Assembly: GCF_001425325.1 (NCBI RefSeq)
Contig: NZ_LMEH01000001.1
Span: 1,640,688-1,704,687 of the forward strand
Reading direction: 5' to 3'
Source: Leifsonia sp. Root1293
GTDB lineage: Bacteria > Actinomycetota > Actinomycetes > Actinomycetales > Microbacteriaceae
Length of the DNA stretch: 64,000 bases
Each line of letters starts with the position of its first letter. The first letter of the stretch is position 1. The translations under genes were made by a program, and so were the position numbers. Shown here in pieces: positions 52,652 through 63,898 of this stretch. The notes under the pieces are model-generated. The model was not told where the DNA came from. It made no database searches and saw nothing but the letters and a program-made list of their open reading frames with translations.

Positions 52652-53602
52652 ATGTCACTCATCACATCATCGTTCGGGTTCGATTCCACGGCCGAGGAGG
52701 TCGCGAACGGGATCGACCTCACGGGCAGGCGAGCCGTCGTCACCGGTGCGGCATCCGGGATCGGGATCGAGACGGCCAGAGTGCTGGCATCCCGCGGTGC
52801 CGACGTCACGCTCGCGGTACGGAATCCGGATGCGGGCCGCCAGGCAGCGGAGAGGATCATCGCCGAGACCGGCAACCCCGCCGTGCACGTCGCTCGACTG
52901 GACGTCGCCGACCTGGCGTCGGTCGAGCGCTTCGTGGCCGACTGGAGCGGTCCGCTCCACATCCTGGTCAACAACGCGGGGATCATGGCAACGCCGGAAG
53001 AGCGCACGGCCTCCGGGATCGAACTCCAGTTCGCGACGAACTTCCTCGGGCACTTCGCGCTCGCGGTCGGACTGCACGACGCGTTGACCGAGGCCAGAGG
53101 AGCCCGTGTGGTGTCCCTCAGTTCGAGTGGACACCTGATCTCCCCGGTCGTCTTCGACGACATCGATTTCCGCTTCCGTCCCTACGACCCGCTGCTGGCG
53201 TACGGCCAGTCGAAGACCGCGTCCGTGCTCTTCGCCGTCGGGGCCGCGAAGCGGTGGGCTGACGACGGCATCACCGTGAACGCCGTGATGCCCGGAGCGA
53301 TCGCGACGGGCCTGCAGAAGCACACCGGTGGACTCAAGACACCGCCGGAGGGACGCAAGAGTGTCGAGCAGGGCGCCGCGACCAGCATCTTCGTCGCCAC
53401 GTCTCCCCTCCTCGAGGGAATCTCCGGCCGGTACTTCGAGGACAACAACGAGGCGGTCACGGTTCACGACGGCAACGGCTGGATGTCCGGCGTCGCCGCC
53501 TACGCGCTCGACGAAGCGAACGCCAACCGACTGTGGGACCTCGCCCTGCAGCTCATCCAGCCGGGACGCGGCACGGAATCTCGACAGGAGGGAACACGAT
53601 GA
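52652..53602 (+). CDS. SDR-family oxidoreductase, MmyB partner
   Basis: A 316-aa classical/extended SDR like those acting on retinol or protochlorophyllide analogues. TGAASGIGIETARVLASRGA is the cofactor loop, then LVNNAGIMATPE, VSLSSSGH with the serine, and YGQSKTAS with Tyr and Lys. The C-terminal 60 residues form a lid: SPLLEGISGRYFEDNNEAVT. ATG 52652 with AAGGAG. Its stop overlaps the next gene's start by four bases, so the pair is an operon. Confidence 0.92.
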   Translation: MSLITSSFGFDSTAEEVANGIDLTGRRAVVTGAASGIGIETARVLASRGADVTLAVRNPDAGRQAAERIIAETGNPAVHVARLDVADLASVERFVADWSGPLHILVNNAGIMATPEERTASGIELQFATNFLGHFALAVGLHDALTEARGARVVSLSSSGHLISPVVFDDIDFRFRPYDPLLAYGQSKTASVLFAVGAAKRWADDGITVNAVMPGAIATGLQKHTGGLKTPPEGRKSVEQGAATSIFVATSPLLEGISGRYFEDNNEAVTVHDGNGWMSGVAAYALDEANANRLWDLALQLIQPGRGTESRQEGTR

Positions 53603-54456
53603 CGACATCCGAACCCCGTTCCGTCGGGTTCATCGGGCTCGGCGATCAGGGCGCGCCCATGGCTCGAGCACTCGCGGACTCGCAGTACGAGCTGCACGTC
53701 TGGGCCCGTCGGCCGGCGTCGGCCGACGCCCTGAGCGCAGGCACCTTCGTGTCTCACGACGCGGTCGCAGACCTGGGGGCGGCGAGCGACATCGTCCTCC
53801 TGGTGCTCCGCGACGATGCCGATGTCGACGATGTCCTCGAGACTCGAGGACTCCTCGCCGCCATGAAACCGGGCTCTCTCATCGTGAATCACGGCACGGG
53901 TGACCCGAAGGAGGCGGCGCAGTTCGCCGAGCGAGCCGCAGCCGTGGGCATCGGGTTCCTCGACGCGCCCGTCAGCGGAGGTCGGGCGGGAGCGGAAGCG
54001 CGGCAGCTCGTCAGCATCGTCGGCGGAGACCGAGACGCGTTCGAGCGCGCCAGGCCGGTGTTCGAGACCTTCTCCGCGTCCGTCGTGCACATGGGCGGAC
54101 CCGGCTCCGGTCAGGTCGCCAAGCTGCTCAACAACGCCCTGACCATGACCAACCTGAAGAACGCAGAAGACGTGCTCGCCATGGCAGACGCCATCGGGGT
54201 CGACATCGCAGCATTCCGGCGGATGCTGGCAGCCAGCAGCGGCGGCAGTTTCGTCATGCAGGCCCTGGGCGAGCAGATCAGCGCCGACATCGCACCACAC
54301 CTCCAGGGGTTGATGCGGAAGGACATCGAGCATTTCGCCGATGCAGTGGGCCGCCTCGGGATCGACGTCACGGCCGTGCGCGACCGTGGTCTCGCCGGGG
54401 CGGAGGGCCTTCTGGGCGCCGCCGAGCTGGTATCGGCCAGCCTCGCGCGCAGCTGA
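53599..54456 (+). CDS. 3-hydroxyisobutyrate dehydrogenase-family oxidoreductase
   Basis: A 285-aa beta-hydroxyacid dehydrogenase. The Rossmann motif is GFIGLGDQGAPMARAL, the substrate-binding motif is FLDAPVSGGRAGAEARQL, and the catalytic lysine is in GSGQVAKLLNNALTMTN. The C-terminal helical domain mediates dimerisation. It is coupled to the SDR gene (ATGA overlap at 53599), so both probably act in one oxidation/reduction pathway. Substrate unknown. Confidence 0.9.
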   Translation: MTTSEPRSVGFIGLGDQGAPMARALADSQYELHVWARRPASADALSAGTFVSHDAVADLGAASDIVLLVLRDDADVDDVLETRGLLAAMKPGSLIVNHGTGDPKEAAQFAERAAAVGIGFLDAPVSGGRAGAEARQLVSIVGGDRDAFERARPVFETFSASVVHMGGPGSGQVAKLLNNALTMTNLKNAEDVLAMADAIGVDIAAFRRMLAASSGGSFVMQALGEQISADIAPHLQGLMRKDIEHFADAVGRLGIDVTAVRDRGLAGAEGLLGAAELVSASLARS

Positions 54457-54490
54457 CCGCCCGTGTTCCTGGTCCACGGACCCCCGCGCG

Positions 54491-55051
54491 TCAGGATTCC
54501 GCTGCGGTCGGCAGGTTCGCCGCGAAGACCAGTTCCGAGTAGCCCGACAGTCGCTCGGTCACGTCGTCGAGCCGCCTCGTGGCGTCTCTTCCGATCTCGA
54601 GGTCGATGGGGTTCCGCCGCAGGAGGTCGCGGTGCCACCGCCGCAACCGCTCCAGGCTCTGCTCCTCCTCCTCCAGCTCGCCGAAGGTGAACTTCTCCTT
54701 CGCGATCTCGCGATCGATCTCGCCCTCGAACTTGCCGCAGTCGGCGATGAACTCGTGCCATTCGTCGGTTCGGGTGGCGATGAACGCGTCGGCCAGAGAC
54801 GCGACGTCGTCGTCCCCGTGCGACTCCACCCTCAGCACGGTGAGCGAGCCGCCGCCCCTCTCGGCAAGAGAGCGGAGGTCCGGCAGCGGTTCGGTGAATG
54901 CGGGGAGATCCGGGATCGCCCACGCTCCGGATGCCGCGGGAACGGCGCCGAGCCTGCGCAGCTCGCGCCACACCGCGACGCGATGTCGCGACGGCTCACT
55001 CGGCACGCGAGGAATGACCAGCAGCCAGGCGAATTCGGTATCAATCGTCAT
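54491..55051 (-). CDS. ChrB-like (chromate-resistance ChrB N-terminal) protein
   Basis: A 186-aa protein of the ChrB N-terminal family: LLVIPRVPSEPSRHRVAVWR, GAVPAASGAWAIPDLPAF, and a long helix with DEWHEFIADCGKFEGEIDRE. ChrB of proteobacterial chromate operons regulates chrA, but no chrA transporter is present here. The last 50 residues are charged helix (EEEEQSLERLRRWHRDLLRR). ATG 55051 is one base from a 30-bp palindrome that encloses the -10 TACAGT. An autoregulated repressor is the likely reading. Confidence 0.82.
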   Translation of the reverse strand: MTIDTEFAWLLVIPRVPSEPSRHRVAVWRELRRLGAVPAASGAWAIPDLPAFTEPLPDLRSLAERGGGSLTVLRVESHGDDDVASLADAFIATRTDEWHEFIADCGKFEGEIDREIAKEKFTFGELEEEEQSLERLRRWHRDLLRRNPIDLEIGRDATRRLDDVTERLSGYSELVFAANLPTAAES

Positions 55052-55052
55052 G

Positions 55053-55082
55053 GTAGAACTGTAACAGACGTTACAGTTCTAC
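55053..55082. promoter_or_regulatory. 30-bp perfect inverted repeat over the ChrB-like promoter
   Basis: Arms GTAGAACTGTAAC and GTTACAGTTCTAC (13 bases each) with a 4-base centre AGAC. On the minus strand TACAGT (55058-55063) lies in the arm and ends six bases before the ATG at 55051. This is one of the most perfect palindromes in the window. Confidence 0.85.
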
Positions 55083-55265
55083 CTGTGCATGGTCGCCTTC
55101 TGTCACCCGGACGTGCATTCCCTCGCGGGTCGGTACGGAGCTCTTTCGCCAGAACGGATGCATCTCCGTAACCGGGTTAGCTACTCTCGTGGTGGGACGG
55201 ATCCATCCGGGTCCGCACGACGTCGACTCGGTTCGAGGAACGTCGACTCAACGGAGGAGGGTGTC

Positions 55266-55622
55266 GTGGGACGGTTCATTCATCCAGCAGTCGGTGCGGT
55301 CTGGTTCCACGACCGGGTGCTGGCGCACCTGCAGATCGTCATCAGTTCGAAGCTGCGTGTCGGGGAGGGCTTCTTCCTGACCTGGCATGATCACGAGGCT
55401 CCCGGGATCGTCGCGAGCAGCGTGTGGATCGATGCGTCGATTCCCATCGGCTTCACGTACGAGCGAACGGCACGCCCCGACATCAACGAATCCTGGCTCG
55501 ACGTGCTCAAGGAGTCCGCGAGCAGTAACGCCGGTCTGATCCTCACGGACGAAGTCCGGGCCGAGATCCGCGGAGATGCACCGGACCGCTTCAGCTACCT
55601 CGAGCCGGGCCACGCAGGGTAG
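55266..55622 (+). CDS. Small DUF7882-like protein, copy 2
   Basis: A 118-aa protein, GTG start immediately after GGAGGAGG. It shares with the copy at 19024-19341 the pattern LAHLQ, S-x-KLR, FFLTW, WID, P-x-IN-x-x-W, and GLIL-x-DE. This copy has an extra N-terminal segment (MGRFIHPAVGAVWFHD) and a longer charged C-terminus. No function is known. It is divergent from the ChrB-like gene, 183 bases past the palindrome. Confidence 0.8.
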   Translation: MGRFIHPAVGAVWFHDRVLAHLQIVISSKLRVGEGFFLTWHDHEAPGIVASSVWIDASIPIGFTYERTARPDINESWLDVLKESASSNAGLILTDEVRAEIRGDAPDRFSYLEPGHAG

Positions 55623-55675
55623 CGCCGACGTCACGACGTCGCTGGAGCGACAACCCCCTCCGTTGAGCGGGCGGA

Positions 55676-56293
55676 TCAGGAGTTGGCGGCCTTCCGTTTC
55701 CGGGCGATGATCGCCCCGTGCGGTCGCGGCTTCGGGTCTCGACCCGTTCGGGTGTGCGTCTCCATCACCTCGAAGCCGGCCGCCTGCAACTCGGCCGCGA
55801 GGGCCTCGGGGGGCCACCGGTAGGCGGTGACCACCGCATGGTCGAATGGTTCGACGGCCGGCCCGGTGAAGAAGCCCACCAGAAGCAGGCCGTCCGGTCG
55901 AAGGACACGGGAGAACTCGTGGAGTGCAGCGCGGAGGGCCGGCGGTTCATCGTGGATCAGGGAGTACCAGGCCAGGATGCCGCCGACACTGCCCGTGGCG
56001 TCGGGCAGCCGGTCGATGCTGCCCCGCTCGAACGCCACGTGCGGGAAGCTCTCGCGGGCGTGGTCGATGAACTCGGGCACCTGGTCCAGCCCCCGGGCGT
56101 CGTATCCCTGATCGACGAGGTGGGCGGTCCAGTGGCCTGGCCCGCATCCCGCATCCAGGATCGGCCCGTCCACCTCTGCCGCCCACGCTGTGATCAGTTG
56201 GAGGTCTGACGCATGGGCGGACGACGTGGAACTCAACTTCTCCACATACTCGGCAGCTCGGTGCGAGTAGGCGGTTTCGACTTCCGACGACAT
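55676..56293 (-). CDS. Class I SAM-dependent methyltransferase
   Basis: A 205-aa Rossmann methyltransferase without extra domains. SAM motif I is PILDAGCGPGHWTAHLVDQG, followed by GLDQVPEFIDHARE (acidic residue for the ribose), and motif at VGGILAWYSLIHDEP. The C-terminal strand pair ends TRTGRDPKPRPHGAIIARK. Substrate unknown; the fold fits ubiquinone/menaquinone and small-molecule enzymes. It precedes the copper ATPase on the same strand but is not obviously linked to it. Confidence 0.88.
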   Translation of the reverse strand: MSSEVETAYSHRAAEYVEKLSSTSSAHASDLQLITAWAAEVDGPILDAGCGPGHWTAHLVDQGYDARGLDQVPEFIDHARESFPHVAFERGSIDRLPDATGSVGGILAWYSLIHDEPPALRAALHEFSRVLRPDGLLLVGFFTGPAVEPFDHAVVTAYRWPPEALAAELQAAGFEVMETHTRTGRDPKPRPHGAIIARKRKAANS

Positions 56294-56321
56294 GGATGCA
56301 GCCTACGAGGCGCGCGGCGAC

Positions 56322-58594
<2,273 letters not shown>

Positions 58595-58598
<4 letters not shown>

Positions 58599-58921
58599 GC
58601 CGGGCTGCCACCCACGGTGTACCCGGCCTCCTCCACGGCAGCGCGCACACGCGCAGCGTCGATCGGCAGACCACTGTGGATGGTGACACGCGAGCTGCCG
58701 CCGGCGTTCAGGTCGACCGACACATTCTCGACCCCGTCGATCGCCGAGATCTCCTCGGTCACGCTCATGACGCAGTGCGAGCAGGTCATGCCGTCCACCA
58801 GCACGTCCTGGCTCGTCGTGGAGGCGGCGACCGGCGTGTCGGCGGTGGATGCCGTGGAGCAGCAGCTGCATCCGGAGGCGGAATCAGTCAGACCGAGGTC
58901 GATGCGTTCGTTCGTGCTCAT
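58595..58921 (-). CDS. copZ: CopZ-like copper chaperone with Cys-rich N-terminus
   Basis: A 108-aa protein with a C-terminal heavy-metal-associated domain (about 38-100): [20 protein letters not shown], the metal site being CSHC. An N-terminal stretch with GCSCC adds four more Cys. Chaperones of this type deliver Cu(I) to the ATPase. It starts 25 bases after csoR ends and overlaps copA. Confidence 0.9.
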
Positions 58922-58946
58922 GATGGCGTCCTCTCGGTTCTGGGTG

Positions 58947-59228
58947 TCAGGAACGGACCAGGCGGGCGATGGCCTCGTTCGCTTCTCGGATCTTCGCTTC
59001 GGCAACAGGCCCTCCCTCAGCGGTCGCCTCGGCGACGCAATGCGACAGGTGGTCGGCGAGAAGGGACAGCGCCACCTTCTCCAGTGCACGGGTCGCAGCG
59101 GAGACCTGGTCGAGGATGTCGATGCAGTACTTGTCGTTCTCGACCATGCGGGCGATCCCGCGCACCTGTCCCTCAGCGCGGCTGAGCCGCTTCAGAAGGT
59201 CATCCTTGTTGCCCGCGTATCCGTTCAT
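58947..59228 (-). CDS. csoR: CsoR-type copper-sensing repressor
   Basis: A 93-aa all-helical repressor (DUF156 family). Copper ligands are C35 in NDKYCIDIL, and H60 and C64 in DHLSHCV. When Cu(I) binds, DNA is released. The operator lies 11 bases before the start codon. First gene of a three-gene copper operon (csoR-copZ-copA). Confidence 0.95.
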   Translation of the reverse strand: MNGYAGNKDDLLKRLSRAEGQVRGIARMVENDKYCIDILDQVSAATRALEKVALSLLADHLSHCVAEATAEGGPVAEAKIREANEAIARLVRS

Positions 59229-59239
59229 GCTTCGATACT

Positions 59240-59256
59240 ATACCCCCGAGGGGTAT
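59240..59256. promoter_or_regulatory. CsoR operator upstream of the copper operon
   Basis: ATACCCC-CGA-GGGGTAT is a perfect inverted repeat of the G-tract type bound by CsoR. On the minus strand it is followed by TATAGT, the likely -10, which ends eight bases before the ATG at 59228. Confidence 0.85.
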
Positions 59257-59296
59257 CACCAGCGAGAATCACTGGGCGCATCACCGTGTCAGCGCG

Positions 59297-60463
59297 TCAC
59301 GTCCGCCCGGGCGCTGCGTCGTCGTGCCGGATCCGTCGTGCGTTGGCAGCGGTCAACGCGAGGACGATGGCGATGATTCCGGCAGATGCCGCGACCAACG
59401 CTTCAGCCGACAGCTGTGCAGAAAGGGGCACGAGCGCCCAGGGCAACAGGATGCCGGCCGGCGCCCAGGCGGCGATGCTGCGCCACGGAGCACCGTACCG
59501 AAGGGACTCGGCCGCGTTCGCCACGAAGAAGAGACTGATGCCGGCACTCAGCGCCACCGCTGCGCCCGATGGAAGATGGTGGCCGGCGTCGGCGACCGCC
59601 GTGCCGAGTGCTGAAGCGAAGAGCGTGATGCCTGCGACCAGCAGGAACGGCAGGTACATCACCGTGTCTCGGATGGCGCCGACGCTCCCCCGGGCCTGCA
59701 GCTTCTGCAGTCCGTGCTCGGCGGCCGAGGCGGCGTAGGTGAAGTAGATCCAGGCCAGCATCGATACGGCTGCGAAGCCCAGGACTGCGGCGAGGCCCGA
59801 CGACCAGACCCAGTGCGAGTCGAGCTCGGCGATGATGGTCAGGATCGACTCGCCGAACACGATCACGACGAGCAGTCCCACGCGTTCGGCGAGGTGGTTC
59901 ACGTCGAGGGCATCTCGCAGCAGCACTTGGTGGCTGTCCAGGAAGCTCAGCAGCACGACCTCGACCGCCACGGCGGCTGCCCAGATCGCGTACTGCCACG
60001 GCGGCGCCACCACCATCGAGACCAGCCACAGCACAGCCGGAACGCCACTGTAGAGAACCGAACGCCACCACGGCAGGCCGATCGTTCTGCGGCTCATGAA
60101 CCACGGCACGGCCCAGATCACCCGGATCAATGCGTTGCCGAACGCGAATGCGCCCGCTCGATCGCCGAGTGCATCCGGGATCGCAGCCGCCATCACCCCG
60201 ATCGCGACCATGGCGATGGTGACGGAGATCCAGATCGAAGCCGTCACGCGTGCACCGAACAGGTTCATGGTGATCGTCGCGTTCACCCAGGCCCACCAGG
60301 CGGCGGCCAGGAACCCTGCGAAGGCGATCCCGTCGATCCACGAGGGATCGCCGTGCATCGTGTGAGCGATCTGGCCGATGTAGGCCACGATCACCAGGTC
60401 GAAGAAGAGCTCGAGCCACTGCACCTTTCGACCCGTGCGCGGGATCATCGTCATCGTCGCCAT
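59297..60463 (-). CDS. Low-temperature-requirement A (LtrA)-family membrane protein
   Basis: A 388-aa integral membrane protein with about 12 hydrophobic helices. The LtrA signature RKVQWLELFFDLVIVAYIGQ is at residues 11-30, and ERVGLLVVIVFGESILTIIA is in the middle. It was named for a cold-growth phenotype in Listeria; molecular function unknown. Start: ATG 60463 with GGAGG eight bases upstream. Transcribed from its own promoter region with a -10-like TAGGCT at about 60515. Confidence 0.92.
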   Translation of the reverse strand: MATMTMIPRTGRKVQWLELFFDLVIVAYIGQIAHTMHGDPSWIDGIAFAGFLAAAWWAWVNATITMNLFGARVTASIWISVTIAMVAIGVMAAAIPDALGDRAGAFAFGNALIRVIWAVPWFMSRRTIGLPWWRSVLYSGVPAVLWLVSMVVAPPWQYAIWAAAVAVEVVLLSFLDSHQVLLRDALDVNHLAERVGLLVVIVFGESILTIIAELDSHWVWSSGLAAVLGFAAVSMLAWIYFTYAASAAEHGLQKLQARGSVGAIRDTVMYLPFLLVAGITLFASALGTAVADAGHHLPSGAAVALSAGISLFFVANAAESLRYGAPWRSIAAWAPAGILLPWALVPLSAQLSAEALVAASAGIIAIVLALTAANARRIRHDDAAPGRT

Positions 60464-60568
60464 GGCGGGAACCTCCGGAGCAAGCAACGCGAGTGAAGGA
60501 GCGGTTGCGCCGAGCCTAGACCGAAGCCGGGTGTGGACGTTCCATCCGCTCGCGCTTCGTATCAGGGA

Positions 60569-61735
60569 TCAGGCGGCGACCACGGCTGCCGACGCTGTCC
60601 GGTACGGGAGCATGATGGCCGCCGAGGCGAGCCAGATCAGCCCGACGAGCGTGAGGAGTACGGCACCATCGATTCCCACGAAGGGCGCTATGAGCGCCGC
60701 CCCGAGCGCGCCGGCGGCGGCTCGAAGTCCGGATCCGACGGTGAAGACCTGGGCGCGCACGGAGGCGACGCTGTTCATCGTGCGCAGCTCGAACATCGCC
60801 GCGATGCTCGGCGCCGAGAACAGGCCGGACATCCCGACGAGGACGATCGTCCACGCGAGGGAGACATCGAGGGCGCTGAGAGCGGTGAGCACTCCGGTCA
60901 GGGCGAAGCCCCACGCCATCACGCGGGCGGGAGGGAGCTTGTCGATCGGCCGGATCGCAACGGCGACGGCGCTCACGAGGGTGCCGATGGAGAATGCCGT
61001 GACGATCCATCCGCCGGTCTCGGCCTGCTGCCAGTGTTGCAGCGAGAACACGACGGCCGCGATCGGGAAGGCACCGGCTCCGATCTGCGTGAGGGTGCTG
61101 GATGCTGTCACGAGCAGGAGCGGTCGATGCCGCACGAGGTAGACGGCGCCCTGCGTCATCCGCGTCCACAGTCCGTCCGACCTCCCGTGGGAGTGCGCCT
61201 TCGGCCGGAGCGCGAGCATCACGACGGCTCCCACGAGGCCTGCGGCTGCGAGCGCGAGCGCCGCCCAGCGCGGAGAGGCGATCGCGATGATGGCAGAGCA
61301 CAGTGCCGGGCCACCGACACCGGCGATGCTGTACGCGAGGGTGTCGGTGGCGTACGCCGTGCGTTCCGGCGCGATCAGCCCGGTGACGAAGCTCGACAAC
61401 CCGCCCATGAGCACGGGCGTCGCGCAGCCCGCCGCGACCAGCGCGAGCACGACGACGCCGAACGGCACCAATCCGAGCAAAGCTGCCGTGGCGTACCCGC
61501 CGGCCGAGACCACGCCGGCCCCGAAGAGATAGAGCCGCGGATGCCTGGTCGAGTCGAGCACGGCGCCGACCAGCGGCGAGAACACCACCGTCGGAGCCAG
61601 GGCCGCCGCGACGAGCACCGCTCCTGCGGACAGGTCGTCGAGCTCGCGCAACGCCAGGATCGGGAAGACGACGACCCCACCCGCCGCTGCGATGCGCGAC
61701 AGCACAGCCGCGACGAGGAATGTGAAGACCCGCAC
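60569..61735 (-). CDS. MFS transporter
   Basis: A 388-aa membrane protein with about 11 or 12 helices in the major facilitator pattern. Helix 1 reads FTFLVAAVLSRIAAAGGVVV; the loop after it has RELDDLSAG. The motif between helices 2 and 3 is only loosely conserved (LVGAVLDSTRHPRLYLFGAG). Likely a drug or metabolite exporter. Start: GTG 61735, eight bases after GGAGG; the upstream extension to 61846 is not supported by ribosome site. Confidence 0.9.
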   Translation of the reverse strand: MRVFTFLVAAVLSRIAAAGGVVVFPILALRELDDLSAGAVLVAAALAPTVVFSPLVGAVLDSTRHPRLYLFGAGVVSAGGYATAALLGLVPFGVVVLALVAAGCATPVLMGGLSSFVTGLIAPERTAYATDTLAYSIAGVGGPALCSAIIAIASPRWAALALAAAGLVGAVVMLALRPKAHSHGRSDGLWTRMTQGAVYLVRHRPLLLVTASSTLTQIGAGAFPIAAVVFSLQHWQQAETGGWIVTAFSIGTLVSAVAVAIRPIDKLPPARVMAWGFALTGVLTALSALDVSLAWTIVLVGMSGLFSAPSIAAMFELRTMNSVASVRAQVFTVGSGLRAAAGALGAALIAPFVGIDGAVLLTLVGLIWLASAAIMLPYRTASAAVVAA

Positions 61736-61954
61736 CCCGCCATCCTCCCCCGTGGCTCCGACACCGAATTCGCGACCATCCTTCCAGCCGTGGCCGTTCC
61801 ACCACGAGCGGTGCCCAGCGCCCGGGCACTCGTTGACGGACGTCATTCATCGCCGCGACCAGAGTGCTCGGTGGATGCTCAGCCCTACCGGGTCACGCGA
61901 GCCCTAGGCTCTGCTTAGCGCCGCTCCGATCGCTGCGCGCCGGAGAGGGGCCCC

Positions 61955-62779
61955 ATGTCGGACGAGCAGTCATCAGTTCTCGATGTCGAGTATGGAACAG
62001 CCGGGTCGGTGTCCCTGTTGCTCGACGTCTACAGTCGGGACCTGTCGGCCGAACAGGATGCGGCTCGAGCAGCCATCATCCTGATCCACGGCGGCGGTTG
62101 GTTCCGCGGCGACAAGAGCAAGGAGCCGTCGCTCGCCACGATGCTGGTCGACGCCGGCTACATCGTGTTCGCCCCGAACTATCGGGAGGCTCCAGACGCC
62201 ACCTTCCCGGCCAGCAGGGACGACGTGCTTGCCGCAGCGCGATGGGCTCTCGCATCGGACTGGGTGTTCGACCGCAACAAACTCGCTTTCTTCGGCGGGT
62301 CTGCGGGCGGCAACCTCGCCGTGGAGGCGAGCATAGCCACCGGCCGGCCCGCGGTGAGTTGGTCGGGGATGTTCGACCTCCTCGGCATCGTCGAGCAGAC
62401 GGACGACCTCCCCGCCACTCAGACCTCGCAAGACCTCGACGCGATGAAGAGCGCCGACATCAATCAGACCGGCCGCAACGACGCGTTCCTGCGCTGGACG
62501 ATCCTCAGCGAAGTCGGGGGCGACCGGTCATTGCTGACCCAGGCCTCGACCTCGCGACACGCGTCACCCCAGGGCGGTCCGGTGTTCCTCGCCAACTCGT
62601 TGGCGGAATTCGTACCGGTCAGCGATGCTCGAAATATGCAGATGGCGCTGGCGGATGCCGGCATAGCGAGCACGCTCCAGCTGATCCCCGGCACGCATCA
62701 CGCCGAGGGGTACACGGATGCGGCCATCCGGCCGTCACTCGCCTTCCTGCACGACGTCTTCTCGGCAGCTCCGGCATGA
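61955..62779 (+). CDS. Hormone-sensitive-lipase-like alpha/beta hydrolase
   Basis: A 274-aa esterase-type alpha/beta hydrolase. The oxyanion motif is LIHGGGWFRGD and the nucleophile elbow is FGGSAGGNLAVE. The acid is probably in VSDARNM and the histidine in PGTHHAEGY. A TAGGCT -10-like box lies about 50 bases upstream. Its stop overlaps the start of the VOC gene (ATGA), so it heads a three-gene operon. Substrate unknown. Confidence 0.9.
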   Translation: MSDEQSSVLDVEYGTAGSVSLLLDVYSRDLSAEQDAARAAIILIHGGGWFRGDKSKEPSLATMLVDAGYIVFAPNYREAPDATFPASRDDVLAAARWALASDWVFDRNKLAFFGGSAGGNLAVEASIATGRPAVSWSGMFDLLGIVEQTDDLPATQTSQDLDAMKSADINQTGRNDAFLRWTILSEVGGDRSLLTQASTSRHASPQGGPVFLANSLAEFVPVSDARNMQMALADAGIASTLQLIPGTHHAEGYTDAAIRPSLAFLHDVFSAAPA

Positions 62780-63150
62780 CCGGCGCGGCGTTCAGCGGGG
62801 TCGGGAACGTGTTCTATTTCGTCGATGACCTCGATGCTGCAGTGGACTGGTACACGGCACGGCTCGACCGCCAACCGGTCGTGCGCGGAGGAGCGCTGGT
62901 GGCTTTCGACCTCGACGGAACGAGATTGACCCTGCATCAGAAGGACGAGCTCAACTCGCCCGGGCCCGCGGGAACCAGCCCCTACTGGACCATCGACGAC
63001 GTCGACGCGTTCGTCGCGGACTGGACCGCCCACGGCGCGATCGCCCACAGGGGCCCGAAGACCGTGTTCACCGGTGAACGGCTGTGCCAGCTGCTCGACC
63101 CCTTCGGAAACCTCTTCTCCGTGAGGGAGGCGGCGCCGAGTGACCGATGA
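62776..63150 (+). CDS. VOC-family protein
   Basis: A 124-aa glyoxalase-fold protein: FYFVDDLDAAVDWYTARLDR, LVAFDLDGTRLTLHQKDE, WTIDDVDAFVADWTAHGAI and CQLLDPFGNLFSVRE. Conserved metal residues are only partly present. It overlaps the hydrolase stop and is itself overlapped by the next gene by 11 bases, so the three genes are one transcript. Confidence 0.88.
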   Translation: MTGAAFSGVGNVFYFVDDLDAAVDWYTARLDRQPVVRGGALVAFDLDGTRLTLHQKDELNSPGPAGTSPYWTIDDVDAFVADWTAHGAIAHRGPKTVFTGERLCQLLDPFGNLFSVREAAPSDR

Positions 63151-63841
63151 GCAGGCGCTCGGTGCGCCGCAACCGTCCAGGCCCGACGATCTGCCGACCG
63201 CGGATGAGGCCATCGAAGCACTGACCGACCGAGCGGGCGCCTTCTACAGCGCCTTGATGAACGAGCACTTCGTACTCGAATCCGCCCGCGGCATCACGGT
63301 GAGCGAGGCCAGCAGCCGTGCGGCGCTGTATCTGACGACCCTGTCGAGCGGCCTCGTCGCGTTCGGGTTCCTTGCTCGCACCGACTACGCGCTCGGCTTT
63401 CTGATGGTCATCATTCCGGTGGTCTTCCTGCTCGGCATCTTCACCTACGAGCGACTCGTCGAGACCTCCCTCGAGGATGTCGCGGCACTCGACGCCATCC
63501 AACGAATCCGCGCCGTCTACTCCACGACCCTGCCGGGGGCGGCGAAGTACTTCCCCCGTCCGATGGGACCCCACGGACCGAACGAGATGCTGCCGATCGG
63601 CCACCGACAGTCATGGATAGGAGTGTTCTTCACCACGGCGACTGCGATCGCGGTCGTGAACTCGATGGTGGCCGGCGCCGGCGTGGCCATCATCGTCGTT
63701 CAATCCACCGCGCGATCCACTCCGTCGATCCTCATCGGGCTCGGAACGGCCGCGCTGCTCGCGGTCCTGCACGGCCTCTATCAGGAGTACCGCTACGCGT
63801 CACTCCGCCGCTTCCTCCACCAGACTCGTGAGACCGGATGA
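63140..63841 (+). CDS. Membrane protein with four helices, function unknown
   Basis: A 233-aa protein, GTG start inside the VOC gene. The N-terminal 60 residues are polar and helical (ADEAIEALTDRAGAFYSALM). Four membrane helices follow in two pairs: about 63-85, 88-108, 163-185 and 195-215. Both termini are cytoplasmic by the positive-inside rule. I do not recognise the family. Last gene of the operon with the hydrolase and VOC proteins. Confidence 0.72.
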   Translation: MTDEQALGAPQPSRPDDLPTADEAIEALTDRAGAFYSALMNEHFVLESARGITVSEASSRAALYLTTLSSGLVAFGFLARTDYALGFLMVIIPVVFLLGIFTYERLVETSLEDVAALDAIQRIRAVYSTTLPGAAKYFPRPMGPHGPNEMLPIGHRQSWIGVFFTTATAIAVVNSMVAGAGVAIIVVQSTARSTPSILIGLGTAALLAVLHGLYQEYRYASLRRFLHQTRETG

Positions 63842-63898
63842 TCGCCTGACACACCTCCGGACCGTGACGCCGGCGCGACGTCGTGATTCCGCGGCGGC

